64,000 nucleotides of DNA from REEB95 sp963810055 (GTDB lineage: Bacteria > Pseudomonadota > Alphaproteobacteria > ATCC43930 > CGMCC-115725): assembly GCA_963810055.1 (NCBI GenBank), contig CAWEME010000026.1, forward strand, positions 29,793-93,792. The letters run 5' to 3'. Under the pieces are notes generated by a model. The model was not told the DNA's origin, did no database searches, and saw only the letters and a program-made list of their open reading frames with translations. Shown piece after piece: positions 27,610-36,311 of the stretch. The translations under genes were made by a program, and so were the position numbers. How positions within the stretch are numbered: position 1 is the first letter of the stretch; each line of letters starts with the position of its first letter.

Positions 27610-28556
27610 GCGCGCGACTTTGTGAAGCGCGCGGCTTCCAGAGTCAAGCGCCTTTCGGGCAGCCGCGCGTCATTGCCGGCGCTGCGCGCCACGACCGCTT
27701 GCAGCCGCGCCACCGCGCGCGGCCCTTTCAGCGCGTCCTCCCACAAATCCGCGGCGAGTTTGCGATAAAGCGCCACCGCCTCGGGCGCCGCCGTCACCGT
27801 GGCGACGCCGTGACGGAGATTGGGCTGCTCGCCCAACCGGAACGGGCTCAGCGCCAGCACCACCTCGTTCCGCTTCTGAAAGAGCTGGAAGGTGACGTTG
27901 GGCATGGTTTCGTCGATCAGTCCGAGCTCGATCCCCGGCTTCGCCGCAGCGAACATGCCGATGATGTGCTCGACTTCGCGCCGCGCGGCTTCGCGCCGGC
28001 GGCGCCATTCCAGCGGCAAGAGGTCGAAGCGGCCGATCAGGCCAAGCTCGAGGAACCGCTCGATCTCCGGCACCGAGATCAGATTTTGAATCTTCGGCCG
28101 GCGCGGCGCTATTTTGCGCTCAGCCAGGATCGCGATGACGCTGTCGATTTCCGCCCGGGCGGCGGGATCGTCCCGTTCGCCGGGCGGCAGCGCCTCGACC
28201 AGCATCTGGCGCAGATGGTGGAGGTAATCGGCGCTGGTAACGAGGAAGGAGACCGGGTTGAAATGAGCGATGATCCGCTCGGCCTGTTCTTCGAGCTGCC
28301 GCATGCGCTCGAAATAGGCGCCGGCCTTCGAATAATACTCGGCGCCGACGCCGAGCAGCGACCCCAGCGACGTATCGAGCACCTGGGCCAGCGCGTCGAG
28401 CGTCTCCAGTTTGACGATCTCACCCGCCTCCAGGCGATAGAGCGCCGCGCGGGATATGCGCAAGCGTCGCGCGATCTCCTCGGCGGTGAGGCAGCTGCCA
28501 AGCCGGTAGGCCCTGAGACGCCGGCCGATCTCCTTGCGTTTTGAATCGACCCGCAC
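27606..28556 (-). CDS. XRE-family transcriptional regulator in the pyr operon
   Basis: Residues about 8-65 form a Cro/C1-type helix-turn-helix (LTAEEIARRLRISRAALYRL, then EAGEIVKLETLDALAQVL). The remaining 250 residues are a helical and alpha/beta region I do not recognise; it may sense a pathway ligand. It is coupled to pyrE by an ATGA overlap and follows the M20 hydrolase by two bases. The palindromic operator over the -10 box at 32952-32969 is a plausible target. Target and ligand are inferred from position only. Confidence 0.8.
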   Translation of the reverse strand: MRVDSKRKEIGRRLRAYRLGSCLTAEEIARRLRISRAALYRLEAGEIVKLETLDALAQVLDTSLGSLLGVGAEYYSKAGAYFERMRQLEEQAERIIAHFNPVSFLVTSADYLHHLRQMLVEALPPGERDDPAARAEIDSVIAILAERKIAPRRPKIQNLISVPEIERFLELGLIGRFDLLPLEWRRRREAARREVEHIIGMFAAAKPGIELGLIDETMPNVTFQLFQKRNEVVLALSPFRLGEQPNLRHGVATVTAAPEAVALYRKLAADLWEDALKGPRAVARLQAVVARSAGNDARLPERRLTLEAARFTKSRA

Positions 28557-28558
28557 GA

Positions 28559-29842
28559 TCAGGCGCCCTCGCGCAGCGCTAAATAGAGCAATTCGACGCC
28601 CTTGAGGAAATCGTCGAGCGTCATCGCCTCGTCCGGGTTGTGCGAGCCGTGCTCGTTGCGGATGAAGATCATTGCCGCCGGAACGCCCTCATTGGCGAAT
28701 ATGGCCGCGTCGTGCCCGGCGCCCGAGGGCATCGTCTCCGCCGGCAATCCGAGCCGGCGGGAGATGCTGAGCAGCCGCTCGACCCAGGCATCGCTCATGC
28801 GCGCCGGCTTGGTGTCGAGCCGGCGATCGAATCGGAATTCGACGTTCCGCTGGGCGGCGATGGTGCGGCATTCGGTGCGCATCAGGTGATAAAAGGCTTC
28901 GAGCGTATCGCTCGACTGGCTGCGCACCTCGAAGCTGAAACGAACCTCGCCCGGCACGCGCGTCATCGCATGTTGGGCCGGGTTGGTGCCGATGACGCCC
29001 ACGGTAACGACCAGATCGAGGCCGCGTTCGAGCAGAATTTGCCAATGCTCGTCGAGATGGGTGATGAGCTCAGCGACGGCGAAGACGGCGTCGCGCCGCA
29101 GCCAGCGCGGCACCGCGCCCGAATGTGCCGCATCGCCGATGCAGCGGATTTCCTTGTGGCGGATATTGCCTCTGATCCCGGTAACGATGGCGGTCGGGAA
29201 GCCGCGGGCCACCATAACCGGTCCCTGCTCGATATGGAGTTCGAGATAGGCCGCGACCGAAGCGGGATCGAGCAGCTTCTCGCCGCGCGTGATGCGGTCG
29301 ACGGCGGCGCCGCGCGCGCGCATGGCTTCGCCCAAAGTGGTGGAACCGTCGCGATGTTTGAGCGCCAGATCGGCCTCTCCCAACTCGCCGAACAGCGCAT
29401 AAGAGCCGACACAGGTCTTGCCGTACCAGGCGCTTTCCTCGCCGCGCAACGCGATGAGCTTGATGCCGCGCGGCGGCACGACGCCCTCGTGCTTGAAGCG
29501 CATCAGGCAGAGCAAGCCGGCGATGACGCCGGCGGCGCCGTCGTAATTGCCGCCTTGGGGCACGGAATCGAGGTGCGAGCCACAGTAGATGAAGGGCTTG
29601 CCGGTTTCGCGGCCGGGCAGCGTCACCACCAGATTGGCGGCGGCATCGGATGCCGTTTCGAGCCCGGAATCAGCCGCCGCCTGCTTGATGATGTCGAATG
29701 CCTTCTGTTCTCCGGGGCCGTAGCTTTCGCGGCTGACCCCGACTTTATCCACCGTCGCGCTTCTAAGGCGCGCGAACAGATCCTCCGCCATCGCGCGCGG
29801 ATCGAATTCGCCGCGCAAGGCGGCCGGAACGAGGATGTTCAT
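28559..29842 (-). CDS. M20-family N-carbamoyl-amino-acid hydrolase (AmaB/HyuC/allantoate amidohydrolase type)
   Basis: These dinuclear-metal amidohydrolases remove a carbamoyl group from N-carbamoyl amino acids or allantoate. From the ATG at 29842 there are 427 residues with metal ligands H90 in GSHLDSV, D101 in NYDGAAGV, E135/E136 in RGEES, a histidine in LELHIEQGP and a C-terminal EHGSHNPDEAM. The lid domain has HSGAVPRWLRRDA. It overlaps pyrD by four bases. In this setting N-carbamoyl-L-aspartate (ureidosuccinate) is an attractive substrate, but beta-ureidopropionate or allantoate-like substrates cannot be excluded. Confidence 0.88.
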   Translation of the reverse strand: MNILVPAALRGEFDPRAMAEDLFARLRSATVDKVGVSRESYGPGEQKAFDIIKQAAADSGLETASDAAANLVVTLPGRETGKPFIYCGSHLDSVPQGGNYDGAAGVIAGLLCLMRFKHEGVVPPRGIKLIALRGEESAWYGKTCVGSYALFGELGEADLALKHRDGSTTLGEAMRARGAAVDRITRGEKLLDPASVAAYLELHIEQGPVMVARGFPTAIVTGIRGNIRHKEIRCIGDAAHSGAVPRWLRRDAVFAVAELITHLDEHWQILLERGLDLVVTVGVIGTNPAQHAMTRVPGEVRFSFEVRSQSSDTLEAFYHLMRTECRTIAAQRNVEFRFDRRLDTKPARMSDAWVERLLSISRRLGLPAETMPSGAGHDAAIFANEGVPAAMIFIRNEHGSHNPDEAMTLDDFLKGVELLYLALREGA

Positions 29843-30786
29843 TGTCCCGCCTCCGCCCACTCGACATCGGTCTCGTCGGCGCCCTCGCGGCGCAAGGCGC
29901 CGGTGAGATCGCCGACCCGCGCTATCCCTCGCCGCTCGCAGAAGCGCTTCAATCCCTCGATCACGTCGATCAGCGCCGTCGCATGGAGGAAAGTCGCCGT
30001 GCCGACCTGAACCGCGCACGCCCCCGCAAGGAGGTATTCAACCGCATCCTCGGCGCGGGAAATGCCGCCGCAGCCGATGATGTCGAGCTTGACCGCGCGG
30101 GCGCATTGGTAGACCTGGCGCAAAATGACCGGCTTCACCGCCGGGCCGGACAGCCCGCCGGTGACGCTGCCGAGGCGCGGGCGGAAGCTCGCCGTGTCGA
30201 TCGCCATGCCCAACAGGGTGTTGGCGACCACAACCGCGTCGGCGCCGTTGGCCTCGGCGGCGCGCGCCACCTCGGCGATATCGCCGGTATTCGGCGTGAG
30301 CTTGGCCCAGAGCGGCAAGCTGGTCGCGCGGCGCAGACGCTTCACCACCGCCGCCGTGCCATCGGCGGTCATGGCGAAAGCACGGCCGTCCGCCTCGAGA
30401 TTGGGACAGGAGATGTTGGCTTCGATCGCCGCCACGCCCGCGACGCTGAGCTCCGCCGCCAGGCTGGCAAAACCCTCGGCGGTCGGCGCCGAGATGCTGA
30501 CGATCATGGGAGGAGCGAATTTCCGGTAGAACGGCAGTGTGTCGTCGAGGAAATGAGGCACGCCTTTCGACGGAATGCCGATCGAATTCAACATGCCGCC
30601 CGGCGTCTCGGCGACGCGCGGTGTCGGGTTGCCGAGGCGCAATTCGCGCGTCACGGTCTTGATGACGAAAGCGCCGAGGCGGTTGAAATCGAACACCTGC
30701 GAGAGGCCCTCGGCGAAGGTGCCCGAGGCCGGCATCACCGGATTGGCCAGGCTGAGCCCGCCGGCCTTGACCGCGAGTTCTACCAC
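29839..30786 (-). CDS. pyrD: Dihydroorotate dehydrogenase, class 1B catalytic subunit
   Basis: Class 1B enzymes interconvert dihydroorotate and orotate using NAD through a PyrK partner. I start at GTG 30786 (315 residues, MVELAVKAGGLSLANP), which overlaps pyrK by seven bases. The active base is a cysteine, C127 in NISCPN, as in class 1, and the flavin lysine is in FVIKTVTRE; TPGGMLNSIGIPSKG and VGTATFLH are also typical. Most alphaproteobacteria use the membrane, quinone-linked class 2 enzyme, so a 1B pair is notable. A PreA-type dihydropyrimidine dehydrogenase is less likely because the ferredoxin domain is missing. Confidence 0.9.
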   Translation of the reverse strand: MVELAVKAGGLSLANPVMPASGTFAEGLSQVFDFNRLGAFVIKTVTRELRLGNPTPRVAETPGGMLNSIGIPSKGVPHFLDDTLPFYRKFAPPMIVSISAPTAEGFASLAAELSVAGVAAIEANISCPNLEADGRAFAMTADGTAAVVKRLRRATSLPLWAKLTPNTGDIAEVARAAEANGADAVVVANTLLGMAIDTASFRPRLGSVTGGLSGPAVKPVILRQVYQCARAVKLDIIGCGGISRAEDAVEYLLAGACAVQVGTATFLHATALIDVIEGLKRFCERRGIARVGDLTGALRREGADETDVEWAEAGQ

Positions 30787-31607
30787 GACAGCGGCTCCTG
30801 CAAGTCGAAGACCGGGCCTTCGATGCAGACCCGGCGATGCTCGATCGCGGCGCCGTCGGCGCTGAATTCGCGCACGCAGCAGAAGCACATGCCGAGGCCG
30901 CAGGCCATCTGCTGCTCCAGCGCGACCTGGCCGGGAATGCCGCATTCCTTGGCGACCCGCTGCATCAAGAGCATGAGCCGGTTGGAACCGCAGGTGAAGA
31001 AGGCGTCGGCCTTGCCGGCCGCGATCAGGCCGCGCAGCAAACGCTCGACGTTCCCGACATCGCTCGAGCGGTCAGTGTCGGTGAGCGTGACGGTTTCGGC
31101 GCCTTCCGATTCGAATGCCTCGACCGACATCAGCAATTCGGGCCGCCGCGCGCTCAGGATCGCGGTGATGCCGATACCGGTCCGGCGCGCCGCCGCGGCC
31201 AAGGGCGCAAGGGTGGCAAGGCCGACGCCGCGGCCCAGCACGACGATGTTCTTCCACGCCGGATTGAGCCTGAACCCCCGCCCGAGCGGCCCCAGAATGT
31301 TGAGCGGCTGGCCCGGCTCCAGGGACGCCAAGCCGCGCGTGCCGATCCCGGTCAGCTTGTAGAGGAAATGGATGCGGCTGGACCCGGGCTCCAGGAGGTA
31401 GATGCTCATCGGCCGGCGCAGAAACGGCTCGCCCGCCGCCGAGGCCGGACACAGCAGATGGAAGAATTGGCCTGGCAGCGCCGCGGTTCCCTGCGCGGCA
31501 GCGGTGACGATCAGATGCTTGTATTCGGCGTTGACGAAAAGGTTGGTGACGACTTCGGCGTTCTGTTCGACGACGGGAAAAAGCTGAACCGGATGAATGC
31601 CGTCCAT
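30780..31607 (-). CDS. pyrK: Dihydroorotate dehydrogenase electron transfer subunit PyrK
   Basis: PyrK carries FAD and a 2Fe-2S cluster and links PyrD to NAD(H). From the ATG at 31607 (MDGIHPVQLF) the chain has 275 residues, with the FAD motif FLRRPMSIY, the NAD-binding VVLGRGVGLATLAPL and the C-terminal cluster ligands ACGLGMCFCC ... RRVCIEGPVF. Longer starts overlap the MFS gene. Adjacent pyrD confirms a class 1B enzyme. Confidence 0.9.
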   Translation of the reverse strand: MDGIHPVQLFPVVEQNAEVVTNLFVNAEYKHLIVTAAAQGTAALPGQFFHLLCPASAAGEPFLRRPMSIYLLEPGSSRIHFLYKLTGIGTRGLASLEPGQPLNILGPLGRGFRLNPAWKNIVVLGRGVGLATLAPLAAAARRTGIGITAILSARRPELLMSVEAFESEGAETVTLTDTDRSSDVGNVERLLRGLIAAGKADAFFTCGSNRLMLLMQRVAKECGIPGQVALEQQMACGLGMCFCCVREFSADGAAIEHRRVCIEGPVFDLQEPLSW

Positions 31608-31680
31608 CGCTGACCTGTTTGCATGGCCGCGAACCTGTGGCGGGGCGGCGCAGATCGGCACCGCTCCGCTCCCTGCAGCC

Positions 31681-32907
31681 TTATTCGAGCGGCGCACCCT
31701 TGCGCTCGGGAATGAGGAACATCGTCGCCAGCAGTTCGATGATGTAGATCACCGCCAGCAACGCGATCGCGGTCGGGAAGGAGTATTGCGCCGCGAGGAT
31801 GGGCACCACGAACGGGCCGAAACCGCCCACTCCGCGGCCGAGATTGAACAGGACGTTCTGCGCCGTGGCGCGGGCCGCGGTCGGGTAAAGCTCCGACATC
31901 AATGCGCCGAGACCGCCCAGCATGCCGTTGATGAAGAAGCCCATCACCGCACCGCCGACCAGTAGCGCATAGGGCGTCGTCAGCTGCGAGAACACCACGA
32001 CCATGACCGCGGCGCCGACCTGCCAGAACATGAACACCGGCCGGCGCCCGAAACGGTCGGCCGCGATGCCGAACAGCCAGATGCCGAAGGCCATGCCGAG
32101 AATGGTCACCGCCGTCCAGATGGCCGATTGCATCAGCGGAAACTTGAACTGGCTGTTGAGATACGAGGGTAACCAGATCATCACGCCGAAATAACCGAAA
32201 TTCTGCACCGAGCAGAGAATGAACATGCCGATGCTGATCTTGGTCGTCGCAGCGTCCTTGACCAGAAGCCCGAGCGGAAACTGCTTTTTCGCATGCCGCG
32301 CCACGAAGATCTCGGGCTCGCCGATCAGGCGGCGGACGATGAAGGCGATCACGGCCGGCACGATGCCGACCAGGAACATGCCGCGCCAGCCGATGATCGG
32401 CAGCAGAAACGGCGTAACCAAGGCCGCGGCCAACACGCCCGACTGCCAGCCGAGACCGACATAGGACGAAACGCGCGCGCGTTGCGAGGGTGGCCACGCT
32501 TCAGCGGCGAGCGCCATGCCGATGCCGAATTCGCCACCGAGCCCAAGCCCGGCGACCGTGCGGTAGAACACCAGGTCCCAATAACCTTGCGCCACCGCGC
32601 ACAGGCCGGTGAAAACGGCGAACAGCAGGATCGTCCAGCTCAGCACGCGGACGCGGCCGTAATAATCGCTCAAAATGCCGAATAGGATGCCGCCGGTGAC
32701 TGCGCCAAGCAGCGTCCAGGTGAAGAGCGAGCCGGCTTCCGGCCCGGTAAAATGGAGGTCGGCCGAAATGGCGCGCAGGATGAACCCGAGAATGAGCAGA
32801 TCGAACCCGTCCATCGCGTAGCCGATGGCCGAAGCGAACAGCGCCTTCTTGGCGTAGCTGCTCGGGATATCGGCCATGCCGCCCCGGTTGGTCGATGAAA
32901 CAGTCAT
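31681..32907 (-). CDS. MFS transporter, aromatic acid/sialate:H+ symporter type
   Basis: A 408-residue, twelve-helix carrier. The first helix has the MDGFDLLILGF signature of the AAHS/SHS branch, and the loop 2-3 motif is ILSDYYGRVRVL with a repeat at GIAADRFGRRPV. That branch imports carboxylates such as benzoate derivatives and sialate. It is the first gene of the pyr cluster, 73 bases ahead of pyrK, so an aromatic carboxylate such as orotate is a reasonable guess for its cargo; this is inference from context. Confidence 0.85.
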   Translation of the reverse strand: MTVSSTNRGGMADIPSSYAKKALFASAIGYAMDGFDLLILGFILRAISADLHFTGPEAGSLFTWTLLGAVTGGILFGILSDYYGRVRVLSWTILLFAVFTGLCAVAQGYWDLVFYRTVAGLGLGGEFGIGMALAAEAWPPSQRARVSSYVGLGWQSGVLAAALVTPFLLPIIGWRGMFLVGIVPAVIAFIVRRLIGEPEIFVARHAKKQFPLGLLVKDAATTKISIGMFILCSVQNFGYFGVMIWLPSYLNSQFKFPLMQSAIWTAVTILGMAFGIWLFGIAADRFGRRPVFMFWQVGAAVMVVVFSQLTTPYALLVGGAVMGFFINGMLGGLGALMSELYPTAARATAQNVLFNLGRGVGGFGPFVVPILAAQYSFPTAIALLAVIYIIELLATMFLIPERKGAPLE

Positions 32908-32951
32908 AGGGAGCCCCCGCTGCGAAATGATTGCTTATGACGCGTTCCGAT

Positions 32952-32988
32952 TGTCTCAATTTTTAGACAGAACGCCCGGAAATGTCAA
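32952..32988 (-). promoter_or_regulatory. Promoter with palindromic operator for the MFS-pyrKD operon
   Basis: On the minus strand TTGACA (32988-32983), a 17-base spacer and TAAAAA (32965-32960) form a near-consensus promoter. An inverted repeat TGTCT-N8-AGACA (32952-32969) covers the -10 box, a layout typical of repressor control. The -35 box overlaps the end of folK. The XRE protein of the operon is the obvious candidate regulator. Confidence 0.6.
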
Positions 32989-33482
32989 TCGGACAGCGAG
33001 TCGATGGGCTGAGCAGTCTGGTCCGGGGGCAGCCGCGCGATCAATTGCCCGACCGTAAGGCCGAGCTTCGGGTGTTTCCAGCCGGGCGCGATTTCGGCCA
33101 GCGGCAGCAGCACGAAGGCGCGCTCGTGCATCCGCGGATGCGGCAGGATGGGCGGATTGTCGCGGATCAGGCCGTTGTAATCGAGCAGATCGAGGTCGAT
33201 GACCCGCGCCTCGTTCTTTTCCCGGCGCACGCGGCCCAAATGTGTCTCGATGCCATGCAGCAAGTTTAACAAAGTTTCAGGTTGAAGCCGCGTTTGGATT
33301 GAAACCACCGCGTTCACATACCAGGGCTGCGCCGAAACCGGCACCGGCGCCGAGCGGTAGAATCGAGACCGCGCCATAATTCTGCCGATTTTTTGATCGA
33401 GATTAGCCATCGCGGCTTCGATCGTCAGCCGGGGCGGTCCCAGGGCACTGGGTTGATTCGCGCCTAAGGCGATTAAGATCAC
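32985..33482 (-). CDS. folK: 2-amino-4-hydroxy-6-hydroxymethyldihydropteridine pyrophosphokinase
   Basis: FolK activates the pterin for folate synthesis. The 165 residues begin MILIALGANQPS, and contain RSRFYRSAPVP, PWYVNAVV and the metal-binding RVIDLDLLDYNG followed by PHPRMHERAFVLLPLAEIAP. It stands alone; folP and folB are 17 kb away in this window. Its stop overlaps the -35 box of the pyr operon promoter. Confidence 0.95.
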   Translation of the reverse strand: MILIALGANQPSALGPPRLTIEAAMANLDQKIGRIMARSRFYRSAPVPVSAQPWYVNAVVSIQTRLQPETLLNLLHGIETHLGRVRREKNEARVIDLDLLDYNGLIRDNPPILPHPRMHERAFVLLPLAEIAPGWKHPKLGLTVGQLIARLPPDQTAQPIDSLSD

Positions 33483-33586
33483 GTCAATTCCCTCGCATCG
33501 CGTATTGACGCGGAGTGCGGGATGGAAGTCAAATCAGCCCGCCGGATAAGTTCCCGGCACGTTTTAGACATTGATGGAGTTTGCAC

Positions 33587-34165
33587 ATGACATTTTATCC
33601 CGAAGAAAGAATTGCTTTGTTCATCGACGGCGCCAACCTTCATGCCGCCGCGCGTTCATTGGGGTTCGATATCGACTACAAGCGGCTCTTGGAACTGTTC
33701 GGCGAAAAGGGCCGGCTGATCCGCGCCTTTTATTATACCGCATTGATCGAGGAACAGGATTATTCGCCTTTGCGGCCGCTGGTCGATTGGCTCGACTACA
33801 ACGGCTATACCATGGTCACCAAGCCGACCAAGGAATTCACCGACGCCATGGGACGGCGGAAGGTGAAGGGCAACATGGATATCGAGCTCGCCATCGACGT
33901 GATGGAGATGGCGCAGTTCCTCGACCATATCGTGCTGTTCTCGGGCGACGGCGATTTCCGCCGTTTGGTCGAAGCGGTGCAGAAGAAGGGCGTGCGCGTC
34001 ACCGTGGTGTCGACCATCCGTTCGGCCCCGCCGATGATCGCGGATGAGTTGCGCCGCCAGGCCGACGTGTTCCTCGAGCTCCAGGACCTGGCGCCGCAGA
34101 TCATGCGCCACCACCGCGACGACGCGATGCGGCCAGCTCCGGCGATGAGCGACAGCAACGCGTGA
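33587..34165 (+). CDS. NYN-domain (LabA/DUF88) putative ribonuclease
   Basis: NYN domains are PIN-like, metal-dependent nucleases, mostly acting on RNA. The 192-residue protein has the conserved acidic sites: FIDGANLHAAARSLG near the start, KGNMDIELAIDVMEMA in the middle and FSGDGDFRRLVEA. The ATG at 33587 has GGAG seven bases upstream; a TTG six bases earlier is less likely. It overlaps the uracil-DNA glycosylase gene by four bases, so the two are co-translated. Target RNA unknown. Confidence 0.85.
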   Translation: MTFYPEERIALFIDGANLHAAARSLGFDIDYKRLLELFGEKGRLIRAFYYTALIEEQDYSPLRPLVDWLDYNGYTMVTKPTKEFTDAMGRRKVKGNMDIELAIDVMEMAQFLDHIVLFSGDGDFRRLVEAVQKKGVRVTVVSTIRSAPPMIADELRRQADVFLELQDLAPQIMRHHRDDAMRPAPAMSDSNA

Positions 34166-34809
34166 CCGCTTCCGGAGGGAGGGCGGAGCCGGGACGCGAT
34201 TGCCCGCTCTGCCCGCGCCTCGCCGCGTTCCGCGCCGCTCAGCGCCAGGCGAACCCCGATTGGTTCAACGCGCCGGTGCCGTCTTTCGGCAAAACCTCGT
34301 CTCGGCTGCTGATCGTCGGACTGGCGCCGGGCTTGAAGGGCGCCAACCGCACCGGCCGCCCCTTCACCGGCGATTACGCCGGCGACCTGCTTTATGCCAC
34401 GCTGAAGAAATTCGGCTTTGCCCGGGGCGAATACCTCCAACGCGCCGATGACGGCTTCACCCTGATCGACTGCCGCGTCACCAACGCGGTCCGATGCGTG
34501 CCGCCGCAGAACAAGCCCGAGCCGGCGGAGATCAAATCCTGCGGCGCTTTTCTCGCAGCCGAGATCGCGTCCATGCCCAAACTCGAGGCGATCCTGGCGC
34601 TGGGCCAGATCGCGCACAATGCCGCGCTTTCGGCCTTGCAGCAGCGCAAAGCGGCCTTCCCCTTCCGCCACGGCGCGGTGCACGATCTGAAATCCGCGCC
34701 GCCGCTGGCCGACAGCTATCATTGCTCGCGCTACAACACCAACACCGGAACCCTGACGGCGGGGATGTTCGAGGCCGTGTTCGCGGAGTTGAAAAAGCGG
34801 CTCGCCTAG
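34162..34809 (+). CDS. Family 5 uracil-DNA glycosylase (UdgB type)
   Basis: UdgB enzymes remove uracil and other deaminated bases from DNA and use a 4Fe-4S cluster. The 215 residues include CPLC near the N-terminus and further cysteines later, motif 1 GLAPGLKGANRTGRPFTGD and a modified motif 2 YHCSRYNTNTG (family: HPSxxNxxTG). Family 4 enzymes have a different motif 1, so family 5 is preferred. Its stop codon shares a CTAG palindrome with the stop of smpB on the other strand. Confidence 0.9.
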   Translation: MTASGGRAEPGRDCPLCPRLAAFRAAQRQANPDWFNAPVPSFGKTSSRLLIVGLAPGLKGANRTGRPFTGDYAGDLLYATLKKFGFARGEYLQRADDGFTLIDCRVTNAVRCVPPQNKPEPAEIKSCGAFLAAEIASMPKLEAILALGQIAHNAALSALQQRKAAFPFRHGAVHDLKSAPPLADSYHCSRYNTNTGTLTAGMFEAVFAELKKRLA

Positions 34810-35270
34810 CCTTTGTCGCGCATCAGCCGGGCCTTGTCGCGCTGCCAGTCGCGTTCCTTCTCGGCCTGGCGCTTGTCGGCCTTGCGCTTGCCCTTGGCCA
34901 GGCCCAATTGCAGCTTGGCCTTGCCGCGCTCGTTGAAATAAATCGCCAGCGGAATGAGCGTGATGCCTTCGCGCTTCACCGCGCCCAAGAGCTTGTTGAT
35001 CTCGCGCTTGTGCAGCAGCAACTGGCGCGGCCGGCGCGGCTCGTGATTGACCCGCGCCGAGGGATAGATCGGGAAATACGCGTTCAAGAGATAGATCTTG
35101 CCGTCCTTCTCGGCGGCATAGGCCTCGGCGATCGAGGCCAGGCCCTGGCGCAGCACCTTGACCTCGGTGCCGGCGAGCATGATGCCGGCCTCGATCGTGT
35201 TCTCGATCAGGTAGTCGTGCCGCGCACGCCGGTTTTGCGCGACGTATCGCTCGTCGCCGCGAAGCGCCAT
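34806..35270 (-). CDS. smpB: SsrA-binding protein SmpB
   Basis: SmpB carries tmRNA to stalled ribosomes. The 154 residues have the OB-fold start (VAQNRRARHDYLIENTIEAG, GTEVKVLRQG) and a basic C-terminal tail (KGKRKADKRQAEKERDWQRD) that enters the mRNA channel. It follows dapA by seven bases, the usual alphaproteobacterial order. Confidence 0.97.
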   Translation of the reverse strand: MALRGDERYVAQNRRARHDYLIENTIEAGIMLAGTEVKVLRQGLASIAEAYAAEKDGKIYLLNAYFPIYPSARVNHEPRRPRQLLLHKREINKLLGAVKREGITLIPLAIYFNERGKAKLQLGLAKGKRKADKRQAEKERDWQRDKARLMRDKG

Positions 35271-35277
35271 AAAGGTT

Positions 35278-36153
35278 CTAGTTCAGCAGACCGGCGAAGC
35301 GCATCGCGCTTTTGACTCGGGCCTGGGCCTCGGCGCTCGCCGCGACCAAGGGCAAGCGCACCTCGGGCGTGGATTTGTCCAGAAGCGATGCCGCGTATTT
35401 GACCGGCGCCGGGCTGGTTTCGACGAACAACGCCTCATGGAGGGGGCCGAGCCGGTTGTTGATCTCGATCGCGCGCTTGGCGTCGCCCTTCTGCCAGGCC
35501 GCATGCATGTCCGCGCAGGCGCGCGGCGCCACATTGGCGGTGACCGAAATGCAGCCGTCGCCGCCCTGCGCCAGGAAGGCCAGCGCGGTCGCGTCCTCGC
35601 CCGACAGCATGCAGAAATCCTTGCCCATCGCCGCGCGGGTCTTCAGCGGCCGCGCCAGATCGTTGGTCGCGTCCTTGACCCCGATCACATGGGGCAGCTT
35701 CGCGAGCCGCGCCATGGTGGCGACGCTCATGTCGACGACGCAACGTCCCGGGATGTTGTAGATCAGGAACGGCAGGTCGACCGCGTCGTTGATCGCCTTG
35801 TAATGCTGATAGAGCCCTTCCTGAGTCGGCTTGTTGTAATAAGGCGTGACGATCAGCGCCGCGTCGGCCCCGGCCTTCTTGGCGTGAGCCGTCAATTCGA
35901 TCGCCTCGGCGGTGCAGTTGGAGCCGGATCCCGCGACCACGGGCACGCGGCCTTTCGCCGCCTCGACGCACAGCTCGACCACGCGCTTGTGCTCGGCGTG
36001 GCTCAAAGTCGGAGACTCGCCGGTGGTGCCGCACGGCACCACGCCCTGCGTGCCCTGGCCGATCTGCCAGTCGACGAAGCTCTGAAACGCCTTCTCGTCC
36101 ACCGCGCCGTTGCGAAAGGGCGTGATGAGCGCGACCAAGGAACCCTTGAACAT
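35278..36153 (-). CDS. dapA: 4-hydroxy-tetrahydrodipicolinate synthase
   Basis: DapA condenses pyruvate and aspartate semialdehyde on the path to lysine and meso-diaminopimelate. The 291-residue TIM barrel has the Schiff-base lysine K160 in GVKDATND, the tyrosine Y132 in IYNIPGR, and PCGTTGESPTLSHAEH near the start. It lies back to back with the lytic transglycosylase gene; the 158-base gap should hold both promoters. Confidence 0.97.
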   Translation of the reverse strand: MFKGSLVALITPFRNGAVDEKAFQSFVDWQIGQGTQGVVPCGTTGESPTLSHAEHKRVVELCVEAAKGRVPVVAGSGSNCTAEAIELTAHAKKAGADAALIVTPYYNKPTQEGLYQHYKAINDAVDLPFLIYNIPGRCVVDMSVATMARLAKLPHVIGVKDATNDLARPLKTRAAMGKDFCMLSGEDATALAFLAQGGDGCISVTANVAPRACADMHAAWQKGDAKRAIEINNRLGPLHEALFVETSPAPVKYAASLLDKSTPEVRLPLVAASAEAQARVKSAMRFAGLLN

Positions 36154-36311
36154 CCTGACCTCCAGGGCTGGCTGAAACCGGCCCTTAAGGCCTCAAAATA
36201 GACCCCCATGCTGCGCCGGCTGCAACCATTCGCCTGACAGCGGCCGCTTCGGCCGTTAGACTAGGGATTGCGCCTCGCGGGAGAAGATGGGGCCGGGGGA
36301 GTGTTGCGCTG

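Noticed and set aside
29839..30786. Dihydropyrimidine dehydrogenase subunit PreA
   Set aside because: The C-terminal ferredoxin domain of PreA is absent, and the partner gene is a PyrK with its own 2Fe-2S cluster, so class 1B dihydroorotate dehydrogenase fits better.
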